A stretch of 35,764 nucleotides of DNA from Nocardiopsaceae bacterium (lineage in GTDB: Bacteria; Actinomycetota; Actinomycetes; Streptosporangiales; Streptosporangiaceae), in contig JAFMRC010000001.1 of the NCBI GenBank assembly GCA_017354375.1, forward strand, positions 27,390-63,153, in the 5' to 3' direction. Shown here in pieces: positions 7,630 to 15,515 of this stretch; the first letter of the stretch is position 1; each line of letters begins with the position of its first letter. The translations under genes were made by a program, and so were the position numbers. The notes under the pieces were generated by a model, which was not told the DNA's origin, searched no databases, and worked only from the letters and a program-made list of their open reading frames with translations.

Positions 7630-8565
7630 ATGGCGCCACGTGACATCCCGGATGCGGTCCGGGAATCGCGCGTCGCGACGCTAGCCGGCTGGGAGGCGCG
7701 CGGGGTACCGCGGCATCGGCTGCGGACGCTTGTCCGGTCAGGTGACCTGGTGCAGACGCGTTACGGTGTCTACGCGACGAGAGCGGCGATGGTGAAGGCT
7801 GGTGCCAGCCCGCGCCTAGAGCACGCGCTGGAAATCCGCTCCGCGATGGTGGCCACCGGCGAGGACGCGGTCGTGAGTCACCAATCGGCCGCGATCCTCC
7901 ACGGGCTCGATCTCCTGCATCCACCCCCGGCGGGCCTGGTCACATTCACCCGTGGCAGGAAGCAGCACCGCAGCGGCTACAACGGCATCGTTTTCCACTC
8001 TGGCACGCTGCCGCCGCGGCACGTGATGAAGTGGCGAGGCATTCCCACGACAACAGTCCTGCGCACCGTGATCGACCTGGCCAGGATCCTGCCCTTCATG
8101 GACGCGGTCGTGGTTGCCGACTCGTCGTTCCGGGCCGACGAGGGCTTGACGGAATCCGAGTTCCAGCCAGTACTGCGATCCTGCTCTGGTCGGCCGGGGG
8201 CAGGAAGGGCGGAGATGGTCATCGACTCCGCGGACCCCAACGCGGACTCGGTTTTCGAGTCCTGTCTCCGTGTCCTGCTGCGGGAGTGGGGCTTCGTCCC
8301 GCCGGAGACTCACGTCACGATTCATGGTGCCAGCGCCGACCTCATCGTCGATTTCCTGTTCCGGGAGCAGAACACGATCGTCGAGGCCGATGGTATGGGC
8401 AAGTACAAGGAAGAGAAGGATCTCCGCGAACAGTTCAATCGCGACCGCCTGCTTCGCGATGAGGGATACAAGATCGTTCACGTCACCTGGAATGAGGCGT
8501 TCCGTCAGCCCCAGGTCGTCATCGGCCGCATCCGAAAGGCGTTCGCCGCGAAGGGGCCGTTCTGA
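7630..8565 (+). CDS. AbiEi-like antitoxin domain / DUF559 (VSR-fold) protein
   Basis: A 311-aa protein. The N-terminal part (about residues 10-100) resembles the winged-helix 'AbiEi antitoxin' segment: HRLRTLVRSGDLVQTRYGVY, then VVSHQSAAILHGLDLL. The C-terminal part (about 230-305) looks like the DUF559/VSR endonuclease fold: DLIVDFLFREQNTIVEADG, NRDRLLRDEGYKIVHVTW. The D...E-x-D arrangement fits a PD-(D/E)XK-like core. Such proteins are widespread in actinobacteria and usually lack a partner toxin; none is seen here. The function is unknown. The start ATG at 7630 has only a weak purine stretch upstream. Its 3' half is overlapped in antisense by the open frame of the next gene. Confidence 0.75.
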   Translation: MAPRDIPDAVRESRVATLAGWEARGVPRHRLRTLVRSGDLVQTRYGVYATRAAMVKAGASPRLEHALEIRSAMVATGEDAVVSHQSAAILHGLDLLHPPPAGLVTFTRGRKQHRSGYNGIVFHSGTLPPRHVMKWRGIPTTTVLRTVIDLARILPFMDAVVVADSSFRADEGLTESEFQPVLRSCSGRPGAGRAEMVIDSADPNADSVFESCLRVLLREWGFVPPETHVTIHGASADLIVDFLFREQNTIVEADGMGKYKEEKDLREQFNRDRLLRDEGYKIVHVTWNEAFRQPQVVIGRIRKAFAAKGPF

Positions 8566-8615
8566 AGTTCGGCGTGATGGGCCGTCGGCGAATAACGCGG
8601 GGACCGGGAGGGTGC

Positions 8616-9234
8616 TCAGCGAGCGGGCCGATCGCGCCGAGGGGGCAGGACGGGCCGGGTGCGGCGGGGACCCGGTGAGGCGGTCGATGTCGATGCTGCC
8701 CGGCCCGGCGTTCTCGCAGCCGGGCACCTGAGACGCTCCGAAGTGCCCGCCACGCGCCCAGAGGGCACGACTGCGCTGGGAACGGCCGTCCAGGGTCGGA
8801 GGCCCAGCCGGCCAGCGGCGTGGAACGCCCCATGAGTCGAGCCAGTTCACGATCGTCGCGAGGCCGGCGAGCGGGCCGTCGGTGAACGGGTCGTCGTGGT
8901 GCGCGAGCACCCCGATCTGAGCGCAGACCCGGCCCTCGGTGTTGATGTCGGCGGTCTGGAAGTGACCGGCATGATTGAGGTGCCCGGGCGCGCTGAGCGC
9001 GCGGGCCGCACGGAGGATGGAGATAAGCTGCACGATCTCGCCGGTCACCGGGTTCCAGATGAGATGACAGGGGCGGCCTTCGCTCACCAGCCGCTGCGCG
9101 GCGGACTGGACAGAGTCGGCATGCGGCGAGGCGTCCAGCGTCAGCCAGACCGCCCGTGGCGCACCGCCTCCCAGCGGACCGCCGTCCGTCTCTGCCCGGA
9201 TCCGCCGTGCTTCCTTCATCCACGCGTGTGCCAC
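8616..9234 (-). CDS. Conserved actinobacterial protein, 3' end probably frameshifted
   Basis: The conserved part (about 8690-9234) contains PRAVWLTLDASPHADSVQSA, GRPCHLIWNPVTGEIVQLI, DPFTDGPLAGLATIVNWLDS and WARGGHFGASQVPGC followed by GPGSIDIDRL. This pattern is known from Streptomyces hypothetical proteins and recalls N-acetylmuramoyl-L-alanine amidase folds (HFGASQVP... IDI). GTG at 9234 is chosen because GGGAGGG lies 6 nt before it; a GTG at 9270 also opens the frame. In this frame no stop occurs until 7816, deep in antisense of the DUF559 gene. A stop in another frame lies at 8616-8618, so a tail frameshift or lost stop is likely; I use 8616 as a provisional end. The role is unknown. Confidence 0.55.
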
Positions 9235-9351
9235 AGGCTTCCCTCCCAGGCCAGGATGCAGACCCGCCACTATTCCCCTCTTACGCCCGGGAGGGTGATT
9301 CGTCCAGAGGCGAGCGGTCGGCCGGGAGCCAGAGGGCCAGCCGGGAGCCAG

Positions 9352-9383
9352 GAGGCCCGGCGCCCCGCTTTACGCCGGGCCTC
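9352..9383 (-). terminator. GC-rich hairpin after the membrane-protein gene
   Basis: gaggcccggcg (9352-9362) and cgccgggcctc (9373-9383) form a perfect 11-bp stem with a 10-nt loop. It lies between the minus-strand membrane-protein gene and the next minus-strand gene. No U-tract follows. A 12-bp direct repeat, gccgggagccag, adjoins it (9331-9350). Confidence 0.5.
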
Positions 9384-9528
9384 GCAAAGAATGACGGGTT
9401 ACCCCCGCTATCGGTTTACGTCCCGGGTGCAGGTGTAACCCAGCTGTTACCTGCGGAAGCGTGCCCGCCTGAACGGTGCCTGCCCGGCCGTCGCCCGCCT
9501 GCCCGGCCGGCCGCCTGCCTGAACGGCG

Positions 9529-10029
9529 TCAGCCGGCGGACTGGAAGTACTCCGATGACTCGGGACGCCACAGGAGGATCAGCGCTCCCAGGCCAATCGC
9601 CCAGATGAGGAGGACGAGGACCAGGTCGATGATCACCATGGCGGATGCGATCACGGTGCCTATGGTCAGGTAGCTCTCGTACGTCCACAGCGCGAAGAGC
9701 CCCGTGGCCGCGATCCTCGCCCACTTCCGTCCCCGCTGGTTCATCCGCGCCATGAGCACCCAGAGCGCGGCGAGGATGATGATGATGAGGATGTTGAAGA
9801 CGATGGCGCCGGAGAGCTGTCCGGTGGTGAGCTTCTTGCCGTTCGCGCCGACTAGCTGGTCACGGTTGACGACCGTCACGACGACGAGGAAGATCCCCCA
9901 GACGGCGGTCGCGCCCGCGCCGGAGAGCATGAGCCGGACGGCGCGCTGCATCGAACGGGGAAGGATCCCCGTCGGCGGCCCTTCGAGGGCGGGAAGTAGC
10001 TTGCCGAGCGCGGCCGGTGACTTGATCAT
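9529..10029 (-). CDS. Four-helix integral membrane protein of unknown function
   Basis: A 166-aa protein with four predicted transmembrane helices: about residues 36-53 (ATAVWGIFLVVVTVV), 73-92 (GAIVFNILIIIILAALWVLM), 103-121, and 122-154 (VIASAMVIIDLVLVLLIWAI). It ends in a short polar tail, LLWRPESSEYFQSAG. A Pro/Leu-rich N-terminus precedes the first helix. The start could be 10029 or the internal ATG near 9950 (MQRAVRLML); neither has a clear ribosome site. I recognise it only as the kind of small membrane protein common in actinomycetes and assign no role. Confidence 0.75.
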   Translation of the reverse strand: MIKSPAALGKLLPALEGPPTGILPRSMQRAVRLMLSGAGATAVWGIFLVVVTVVNRDQLVGANGKKLTTGQLSGAIVFNILIIIILAALWVLMARMNQRGRKWARIAATGLFALWTYESYLTIGTVIASAMVIIDLVLVLLIWAIGLGALILLWRPESSEYFQSAG

Positions 10030-10102
10030 GAGGTGCCAATCTTGAATGCGGTGACGAGCCGAGCATAGCCCCTCACCGGACGCGACATGATCCGAGGCGG
10101 GG

Positions 10103-10133
10103 TACCTACCTACGTACTTATATACCTACCTAC
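10103..10133. promoter_or_regulatory. 11-bp direct repeat, possible operator
   Basis: tacctacctac occurs at 10103-10113 and again at 10123-10133, exactly 20 bp apart, about two helical turns. An AT-rich segment (gtacttata) lies between. It sits in the 288-bp gap before the XRE regulator and on the far side of the membrane-protein gene. The spacing suits a dimeric regulator binding one DNA face. A low-complexity repeat is the alternative. Confidence 0.45.
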
Positions 10134-10317
10134 TCTGCCTTCTTGGTGCTCTCAGGAACTCGTCTCGCTTTGCATCGCGCGATATCATTCTCAGGTCATC
10201 ATGTCCGCAAACGTGAATGCGCGTGCAGATGACACGTGCAGGTCTCAGCGGAATGAGGTGGAACGTGCAGGCGAGGGGGGAGCAGGGGCCTTTCCGTAGG
10301 CCGGAGAGGGGGTCGCC

Positions 10318-11202
10318 GTGACGGTAAGCCCGCTCGGCATGAGCGGTGCCCCGGCTGGCGGCCCCACAGTACTGCGCATCCTGCTGGGCTCGAACCTGCG
10401 CCGCTTGCGTGAGCGGGTCGGTGTCTCGCGAGAGGATGCTGGCTATCACATCCGGGCGTCCGGCTCGAAGATCAGCCGGATGGAACTCGGCCGCGTCTCG
10501 TTCAAGGAACGCGATGTCGTTGACCTGCTGGCGTTCTACGGAGTCACCGACGACGCGGAGCGCGATCCGCTGATCCAGCTCACCCGGGAGGCCAATGCCA
10601 CGCCCTGGTGGCAGAAGTACTCCGACGCCGCCCCGGACTGGTTTGGCCTGTACGTCGGTCTCGAAGAGGCGGCTCAGCTCATCCGGGTCTACGAGGTCCA
10701 GTTCGTGCCCGGCCTGCTGCAAACCGAGGAATACGCGCGTGCGGTGATCACGCAGGGCGCCCCCGGGCTTGAGCCGGACGAGGTGGAGCGGCGCGTGGCG
10801 CTGCGCCTTGGCCGGCAGAAGCTGCTCACCAAGGAAGGCCCGCCGCGGTTCTGGGCGATCGTGGACGAGGCCACGCTGCGACGGCCGATGGGCGGCAGGG
10901 AAGTGCTCGCCGGGCAGATCAAGCGGCTGATGGACCTCGTCGGCGAGCCGAACGTCACCCTTCAGGTCATGCCGTTCAGGTACGGTGGGCACGCTGCCGA
11001 GGGCGGCGCGTTCCACATCATGCGGTTCCCGGAGGCCGACCTCCCGGACATGGTGTACGTGGAGTACCTCACGGGCGCGCTCTACATCGAAAAGCCCGAG
11101 GAAGTGGAACGGTACGCGGCGGTGATGGAGCGGCTTTCCGTGGCTGGCACGTCACCGGAAAAGACCAGGGAACTCCTGGCCGGGTTGCTGAAGGAGATCT
11201 GA
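10318..11202 (+). CDS. XRE-family regulator with DUF5753 domain
   Basis: A 294-aa regulator. An N-terminal helix-turn-helix (about residues 20-80: LGSNLRRLRERVGVSREDAG, IRASGSKISRMELGRVSFKE) is followed by DUF5753 (about 100-285: VYEVQFVPGLLQTEEYARAV, QVMPFRYGGHAAEGGAF, DMVYVEYLTGALYIE). This is the WhiJ-like class found in large numbers in Streptomyces and relatives, usually beside a DUF397 gene that modulates it. GTG at 10318 follows gagaggggg at good spacing. It forms an operon with the next two genes (gap of 5 bp, then an overlap). Confidence 0.93.
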   Translation: MTVSPLGMSGAPAGGPTVLRILLGSNLRRLRERVGVSREDAGYHIRASGSKISRMELGRVSFKERDVVDLLAFYGVTDDAERDPLIQLTREANATPWWQKYSDAAPDWFGLYVGLEEAAQLIRVYEVQFVPGLLQTEEYARAVITQGAPGLEPDEVERRVALRLGRQKLLTKEGPPRFWAIVDEATLRRPMGGREVLAGQIKRLMDLVGEPNVTLQVMPFRYGGHAAEGGAFHIMRFPEADLPDMVYVEYLTGALYIEKPEEVERYAAVMERLSVAGTSPEKTRELLAGLLKEI

Positions 11203-11207
11203 GCGCG

Positions 11208-11456
11208 GTGGCGGAAGGGACCGTCTACAACGGGATGCCCGCGGGACAACTGAGAGAACAGGTCCCGAGCCTGGAGTGGCGCAAGGCCAGCGGTACCGAG
11301 GGCGCGGGCGTCGAGATGGCGCGCCTGCCCGACGGGCAGGTGGCCGTGCGCAATTCGGCGTTCCCCGACGGCCCGGCGCTGATCTACACGCGGGCCGAGA
11401 TCGAGGCACTCATCGGTGGCGCGCAGGACGGAGACTTCGACGCGCTCCTCGCCTGA
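11208..11456 (+). CDS. DUF397 protein, partner of the XRE regulator
   Basis: An 82-aa protein with the DUF397 pattern: LEWRKASGTEGAGVEMARL, VAVRNSAFPDGPALIYTRAE, then GGAQDGDFDALL. The usual Cys in the 'NCVEVA' segment is replaced (AGVEMA). Family members act with the adjacent DUF5753 regulator, probably as a small antagonist or co-factor. GTG start at 11208, five bases after the regulator stop. Confidence 0.92.
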   Translation: MAEGTVYNGMPAGQLREQVPSLEWRKASGTEGAGVEMARLPDGQVAVRNSAFPDGPALIYTRAEIEALIGGAQDGDFDALLA

Positions 11457-12243
11457 CGCGGTACGGGACGCGCCGCCGCCCGAGCTGACCGGACCGGAAC
11501 GCAAGCTGGCACGCTGGGAGATCGTCGCGGTCTTCGCCGTGTCGCTGGGCGCCAGCGGGGTGTATGCATTCGTCTCGCTCATTGGCTCGCTGACCGCGCA
11601 CAAGTCACTGGGCGCGCAGCAGGCCGTGCTCAACGGGTCACAGGCGCCGGGCCGGCCGGTCCTCGACCTGTTCCTGCAACTCGTCTCCCTGGCGAGCGCC
11701 GCCGCACCAGTACTGCTCGCCTGGTACCTGCTGACCCGATCCGGCGAGGGCGGCTTCCGCGCGATCGGAGTGGACCGGAGCCAGCCGTGGCGCGACCTGG
11801 GGCGCGGCGCGCTGCTCGCGGCGGTGATCGGGTTCACCGGGCTCGGCTTGTACCTCCTCGCCTACTCCTCTGGGGTCTCGCTCACCATCGTCGCGGAAAG
11901 CCTGCCCGACACCTGGTGGCGCATCCCGGTCCTGCTGCTGTCCGCGCTGCAGAACGGCTTGCTCGAAGAGGTCCTGGTCACCGGCTACCTGCTGACGCGG
12001 TTGCGGCGCCTCGGCGTCCGCCCGGCGTACGCGGTCTTGATCAGCGCCGTCCTGAGGGGCTCGTATCACCTGTACCAGGGGTTCGGGGGCTTCCTGGGGA
12101 ACGCGGCGATGGGCGTGATCTTCGGGATCCTGTTCCTGCGCTGGAAGCGAACCACCCCGATGATCATCGCGCACACGCTGATCGACGCGGTCGCGTTCGT
12201 CGGGTACGCGCTGCTCGCGGGTCACGTCTCGTGGCTGCCGTAG
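11416..12243 (+). CDS. CPBP-family intramembrane protease-like protein
   Basis: A 275-aa multi-pass membrane protein of the CPBP/Abi family. After a charged N-terminus there are about seven hydrophobic segments. The motif region LLEEVLVTGYLLTRL gives the paired Glu, but the usual Arg of EExxxR is absent. GSYHLYQGFGGF gives the second motif His, and IIAHTLIDAVAFVG the third (H..D). Members are putative intramembrane proteases of the type that mature prenylated proteins, or bacteriocin-immunity proteins. GTG at 11416 lies inside the DUF397 gene, a 41-bp overlap suggesting translational coupling; no better start is seen before the first helix. Confidence 0.87.
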   Translation: MARRTETSTRSSPDAVRDAPPPELTGPERKLARWEIVAVFAVSLGASGVYAFVSLIGSLTAHKSLGAQQAVLNGSQAPGRPVLDLFLQLVSLASAAAPVLLAWYLLTRSGEGGFRAIGVDRSQPWRDLGRGALLAAVIGFTGLGLYLLAYSSGVSLTIVAESLPDTWWRIPVLLLSALQNGLLEEVLVTGYLLTRLRRLGVRPAYAVLISAVLRGSYHLYQGFGGFLGNAAMGVIFGILFLRWKRTTPMIIAHTLIDAVAFVGYALLAGHVSWLP

Positions 12244-12352
12244 CCCTGCCGTAACCCGGCGGTAGCCCGGCGAGGGCGCTCAGGCCCCGGCAAGGGTATC
12301 TGGCCCGAATCTACGCATAACGCGTCAGTCGTACCAGTCTGGCCTCAGAAGG

Positions 12353-12382
12353 TTACGGAGATACCGCTCACGCCATTATTCT
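12353..12382 (+). promoter_or_regulatory. Candidate promoter for a leaderless amidase mRNA
   Basis: A -10-like TATTCT (12377-12382) ends 6 nt before the amidase ATG, with TTACGG (12353-12358) 18 bp upstream. No Shine-Dalgarno exists. The layout fits a leaderless transcript. Confidence 0.4.
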
Positions 12383-12388
12383 GCCCCC

Positions 12389-14008
12389 ATGCCGGATTTC
12401 GAGAACCCGCCCGAGCTCGCCCGGGAGATTCCTGGTACGAGCATCGATCCGGCGTCGACGTCGGTGGCAGACTTGCGGCAGGCGCTGGCCGCCGGAACCG
12501 TCACCTCGTCGGCGCTTACCCGCTACTACCTGGACCGCATCAAGCGGCTCAACCCCGCCCTCCGGGCGGTCACCACGGTCAGCCCGGACGCGCTCGCCGA
12601 GGCGGCTAAAAGCGACGAGAGGCACCGCACGGGCCAGCCATCTGGCCCACTGGACGGCATTCCCGTGCTTGTCAAGGACAACGTCCAAGTGGCGGGCATG
12701 CCAGCCACCGCGGGGTCGCCCGCGCTGCTCGCGGCCCGGCCACCGGACGCGTTCATCATCTCCCGGCTGCGCGCGGCCGGCGCGGTGATCCTCGGCAAGA
12801 CGAACCTGTCGGAGTGGGCGAACTTCCGGTCCACGCGCAGCAGCAGCGGCTGGTCCACGCTCGGCGGCCAGACGGCCAACCCGTACGCGCTGGACCGCAG
12901 CCCGTCCGGGTCGAGTTCCGGCTCGGCGGCCGGGGTATCGGCTGGCCTGGCGCCGCTCGCCATCGGCACCGAGACGGACGGCTCGATCGTCTCCCCCTCC
13001 AGCGCCTGCGGGATCGTTGGCATCAAGCCGACGGTCGGCCTGGTGGGCAGGACCGGGATCGTGCCGCTTTCGGTGGTTCAGGACGCCCCGGGGCCGATGG
13101 CCCCGTCGGTGGCGGACGCCGCGGCGCTGCTGACCGTGCTGGCCGGCCCCGACCCGGACGATCCCGTACCCGATTATCCCGAACGGGTCTTCGGCGGATC
13201 CTCCTACACCAGCTTCCTCGATCCGGGGGCGCTTGAGCGGGCGCGGGTCGGCGTCTGGCGGCACGTCTCGGCCGGCTCCGGCGCCGGGACGCTGGCGGTG
13301 ATCGACGCCGCGGTGCAGCAGTTCAGGAAGGCGGGCGCGCACATCGTGGACCCGGTGGAGCTGCCGGGGGTGGACAAGGTCACGTATCCCGAGTTCGACG
13401 CGCTGTACTGCGAGTTCAAGTACGGAATCAACACCTACCTGAAGTACCTCGCCGAGTTCTGCCCGAATGGCCACGGCGCGGCGGGCGAGGGCGCTGGCGA
13501 GGTGGTCACGGAGGGCCCGGCTAGGCTGCCCGGTTCCCTGGCCGAGCTCATCGCCTTCAACAAGCGGAACGCCGACCTGGTGCTCTGCCGCTTCGGCCAG
13601 GAGATCTTCGAATCCGCCGAGGCGACGAGCGGCGACCTGAACAACCCGGACTACCGGGAAGCCCGCGCCGCGGCTACCCGGCTGGCGGTGTCCGCGCTGG
13701 AGACGCCGATGACGGAGCACGGGCTGGACGCGATCGTGTCGCTGACCGCCAACCCGGCGTGGCTGACGGACTACGTGCTCGGGGACCACAGCGTGTTCGG
13801 GTCGTCGCGGCCGGCGGCGGTGGCCGGGTGGCCGGCGATCAGCGTGCCGTTCGGCGACGTCGCGGGGCTGCCGGTCGGCGTGACGTTCACGGGCCCGCGG
13901 TGGAGCGAACCGCGGCTGCTCGCGCTGGCGTACGCGTTCGAGCAAGCGACCCAGGGCCGCCGGATCCCTGGCCTGCTTCCCAGCGTCGGGGCCGCTCGCC
14001 TGCCCTGA
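12389..14008 (+). CDS. Amidase signature family enzyme
   Basis: A 539-aa hydrolase of the amidase-signature family (Ser-cisSer-Lys triad). Visible landmarks are the catalytic Lys96 in [14 protein letters not shown], the Gly/Ser-rich loop [17 protein letters not shown] (cis-Ser near 177), and [20 protein letters not shown] with the nucleophile at about Ser199. Length fits stand-alone amidases rather than GatA, and no gatB/gatC is adjacent. The substrate is unknown (amides, nitrile-derived amides or peptide amides). No signal peptide is seen, so it is probably cytoplasmic. It is followed by mshC after 40 bp. Confidence 0.9.
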   Translation: MPDFENPPELAREIPGTSIDPASTSVADLRQALAAGTVTSSALTRYYLDRIKRLNPALRAVTTVSPDALAEAAKSDERHRTGQPSGPLDGIPVLVKDNVQVAGMPATAGSPALLAARPPDAFIISRLRAAGAVILGKTNLSEWANFRSTRSSSGWSTLGGQTANPYALDRSPSGSSSGSAAGVSAGLAPLAIGTETDGSIVSPSSACGIVGIKPTVGLVGRTGIVPLSVVQDAPGPMAPSVADAAALLTVLAGPDPDDPVPDYPERVFGGSSYTSFLDPGALERARVGVWRHVSAGSGAGTLAVIDAAVQQFRKAGAHIVDPVELPGVDKVTYPEFDALYCEFKYGINTYLKYLAEFCPNGHGAAGEGAGEVVTEGPARLPGSLAELIAFNKRNADLVLCRFGQEIFESAEATSGDLNNPDYREARAAATRLAVSALETPMTEHGLDAIVSLTANPAWLTDYVLGDHSVFGSSRPAAVAGWPAISVPFGDVAGLPVGVTFTGPRWSEPRLLALAYAFEQATQGRRIPGLLPSVGAARLP

Positions 14009-14035
14009 CCTGTCAGAGTCCTTCCTAACCTGGGC

Positions 14036-14041
14036 GATAAT
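14036..14041 (+). promoter_or_regulatory. -10 box for a leaderless mshC mRNA
   Basis: GATAAT lies exactly 7 nt before the ATG at 14049, while neither ATG (14040 or 14049) has a Shine-Dalgarno. The -35 is poor. The hexamer overlaps the upstream ATG, favouring 14049 as the true start. Confidence 0.45.
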
Positions 14042-14048
14042 GACAGCT

Positions 14049-15329
14049 ATGGATGCATGGCGCGCTCCGGATGTCCCTGTCCTGCCCGGCCGCGGGCCGG
14101 AACCGAGGCTGCGGGACACGGCGACTGGTGATGTCGCCATCGCCGCCGAGGGAAAGCCGGCGTCCCTGTACGTCTGCGGCATCACTCCGTACGACGCCAC
14201 GCACATGGGGCACGCCGCGACGTACACCGCCTGGGACCTGCTGGTCCGTGCCTGGCTGGACGTGGGGCACGATGTCAGGTACGTGCAGAACGTCACGGAC
14301 GTCGATGACCCGCTGCTCGAGCGGGCCGACCGGGACGGCGAGGACTGGCGCCAGCTGGCGGCGCGTGAGACCGAGCGGTTCCGGGGCGATATGGAGGCGC
14401 TGCGCGTCGTTCCGCCCCGGTACCTGATCGGCGCGGTCGAGGCGATCGGCGTCATCGACGAGTTCGCCGAGCGCCTGGCGGCCCGGGGTGCCCTGTACGA
14501 CCTCGACGGGGACACCTACTTCGCGCGCGAGGCGGACACCGCGTTCGGCTCCCTGTCCGGGCCGAAGACCCCCAGTGGCCTGTCGGTCGCGCAGATGACG
14601 GAACTGTCCGGCGAGCGCGGCGGCGACCCGGAACGGCCCGGTAAGAAAGATCCGCTCGACGCGCTCGTCTGGCGAGCGCGGCGGCCCGGCGAGCCCTCCT
14701 GGGACTCCCGGTTCGGCCGCGGCCGTCCGGGCTGGCACGTGGAGTGCGCCGCGATCGCGACCGAGTACCTGGGAACCTCGTTCGACGTGCAGGCGGGCGG
14801 CAGCGACCTGGTGTTCCCGCATCACGAGTTCAGCGCCTCGCACGCCCGGGTCGCCTACCCGGCCGCGGCCACCGAGCGTGTCTTCGCGCGGGTGTACGCG
14901 CACTCCGGCATGGTGGCCTACCTGGGCTCGAAGATGTCCAAGTCGCTGGGCAACCTGGTGTTCGTCAGCCGCCTGCGGGCGTCCGGCACGGATCCGATGG
15001 CGATCCGCCTCGCGCTGCTGGCGCATCATTACCGCAGCGACTGGGAGTGGACCGAAGCGATTCTCGCCGAGGCCGAGCAGCGCCTCCGGCGCTGGCGAGC
15101 CGCCGTCCGCTCCGTTCCCGCGGTGGCGTCGGCGCGGCTCGTGCTGGACCAGGTCCGCGAGCGCCTGGCGGACGACCTGGACGCCCCCGGCGCCCTGGCG
15201 GCCATCGACGCCTGGGCGGATTCCGTCCCGTCCGGGGAGGCGGGTCCTGGCGACCCCGGGGATTCCGCCGCGGAGGAGGCCGCCCTCATCCGCGACACGG
15301 CCGACGCCCTACTCGGCATCGTCCTCTGA
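14049..15329 (+). CDS. mshC: Cysteine:1D-myo-inosityl 2-amino-2-deoxy-glucopyranoside ligase (MshC)
   Basis: An ATP-dependent ligase that joins cysteine to GlcN-Ins in mycothiol biosynthesis; it is a class I aaRS-fold relative of CysRS. The 426-aa protein shows [19 protein letters not shown] (the Cys43 zinc ligand and the HMGH form of HIGH), [16 protein letters not shown], the second zinc region [10 protein letters not shown] ... [11 protein letters not shown], and [13 protein letters not shown] near residue 295. Start 14049 ([10 protein letters not shown]) matches how MshC proteins begin; 14040 would add MTA. No other mycothiol gene is in the window. This is a firm actinobacterial marker. 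Confidence 0.95.
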   Translation: MDAWRAPDVPVLPGRGPEPRLRDTATGDVAIAAEGKPASLYVCGITPYDATHMGHAATYTAWDLLVRAWLDVGHDVRYVQNVTDVDDPLLERADRDGEDWRQLAARETERFRGDMEALRVVPPRYLIGAVEAIGVIDEFAERLAARGALYDLDGDTYFAREADTAFGSLSGPKTPSGLSVAQMTELSGERGGDPERPGKKDPLDALVWRARRPGEPSWDSRFGRGRPGWHVECAAIATEYLGTSFDVQAGGSDLVFPHHEFSASHARVAYPAAATERVFARVYAHSGMVAYLGSKMSKSLGNLVFVSRLRASGTDPMAIRLALLAHHYRSDWEWTEAILAEAEQRLRRWRAAVRSVPAVASARLVLDQVRERLADDLDAPGALAAIDAWADSVPSGEAGPGDPGDSAAEEAALIRDTADALLGIVL

Positions 15330-15436
15330 GGGAATCCTCTGAGAATCATCATCCTCTGAGGGAAACGGCCAGGGCTGCCAGCGGCGAAGCAAATTGTGAT
15401 GCTTCCCACGGCACGTGTCAATAGCGATTTTATTTC

Positions 15437-15463
15437 TGTGGATATCGGGTCCCGTTATCCACA
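15437..15463. promoter_or_regulatory. 27-bp palindrome containing DnaA-box-like 9-mers
   Basis: tgtggatatcggg-t-cccgttatccaca is an inverted repeat with 12 of 13 arm positions matching. The right arm contains TTATCCACA, the classical DnaA-box consensus; the left arm gives ATATCCACA on the minus strand. It lies 53 bp before the DUF4192 start and may be its operator or an extra-origin DnaA site. Confidence 0.55.
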
Positions 15464-15515
15464 GTCGCGAGATTTCTGCTCGCGCCCGAAAGCGCCCGCC
15501 GCCCACCCTGGAGAC

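Noticed and set aside
10201-10299. 32-codon plus-strand frame before the XRE regulator
   Set aside because: Weak ribosome site, no hydrophobic or repeated-codon signal, and no hairpin pair that would make it a leader peptide.
12368-14515. 715-codon minus-strand open frame opposite the amidase and mshC
   Set aside because: It is the antisense of two well-identified genes; long antisense frames are normal at this GC content.
15437-15463. Replication origin suggested by DnaA-box-like sites
   Set aside because: Only one palindromic pair, with no dnaA/dnaN/rnpA/rpmH neighbours and no AT-rich unwinding region.
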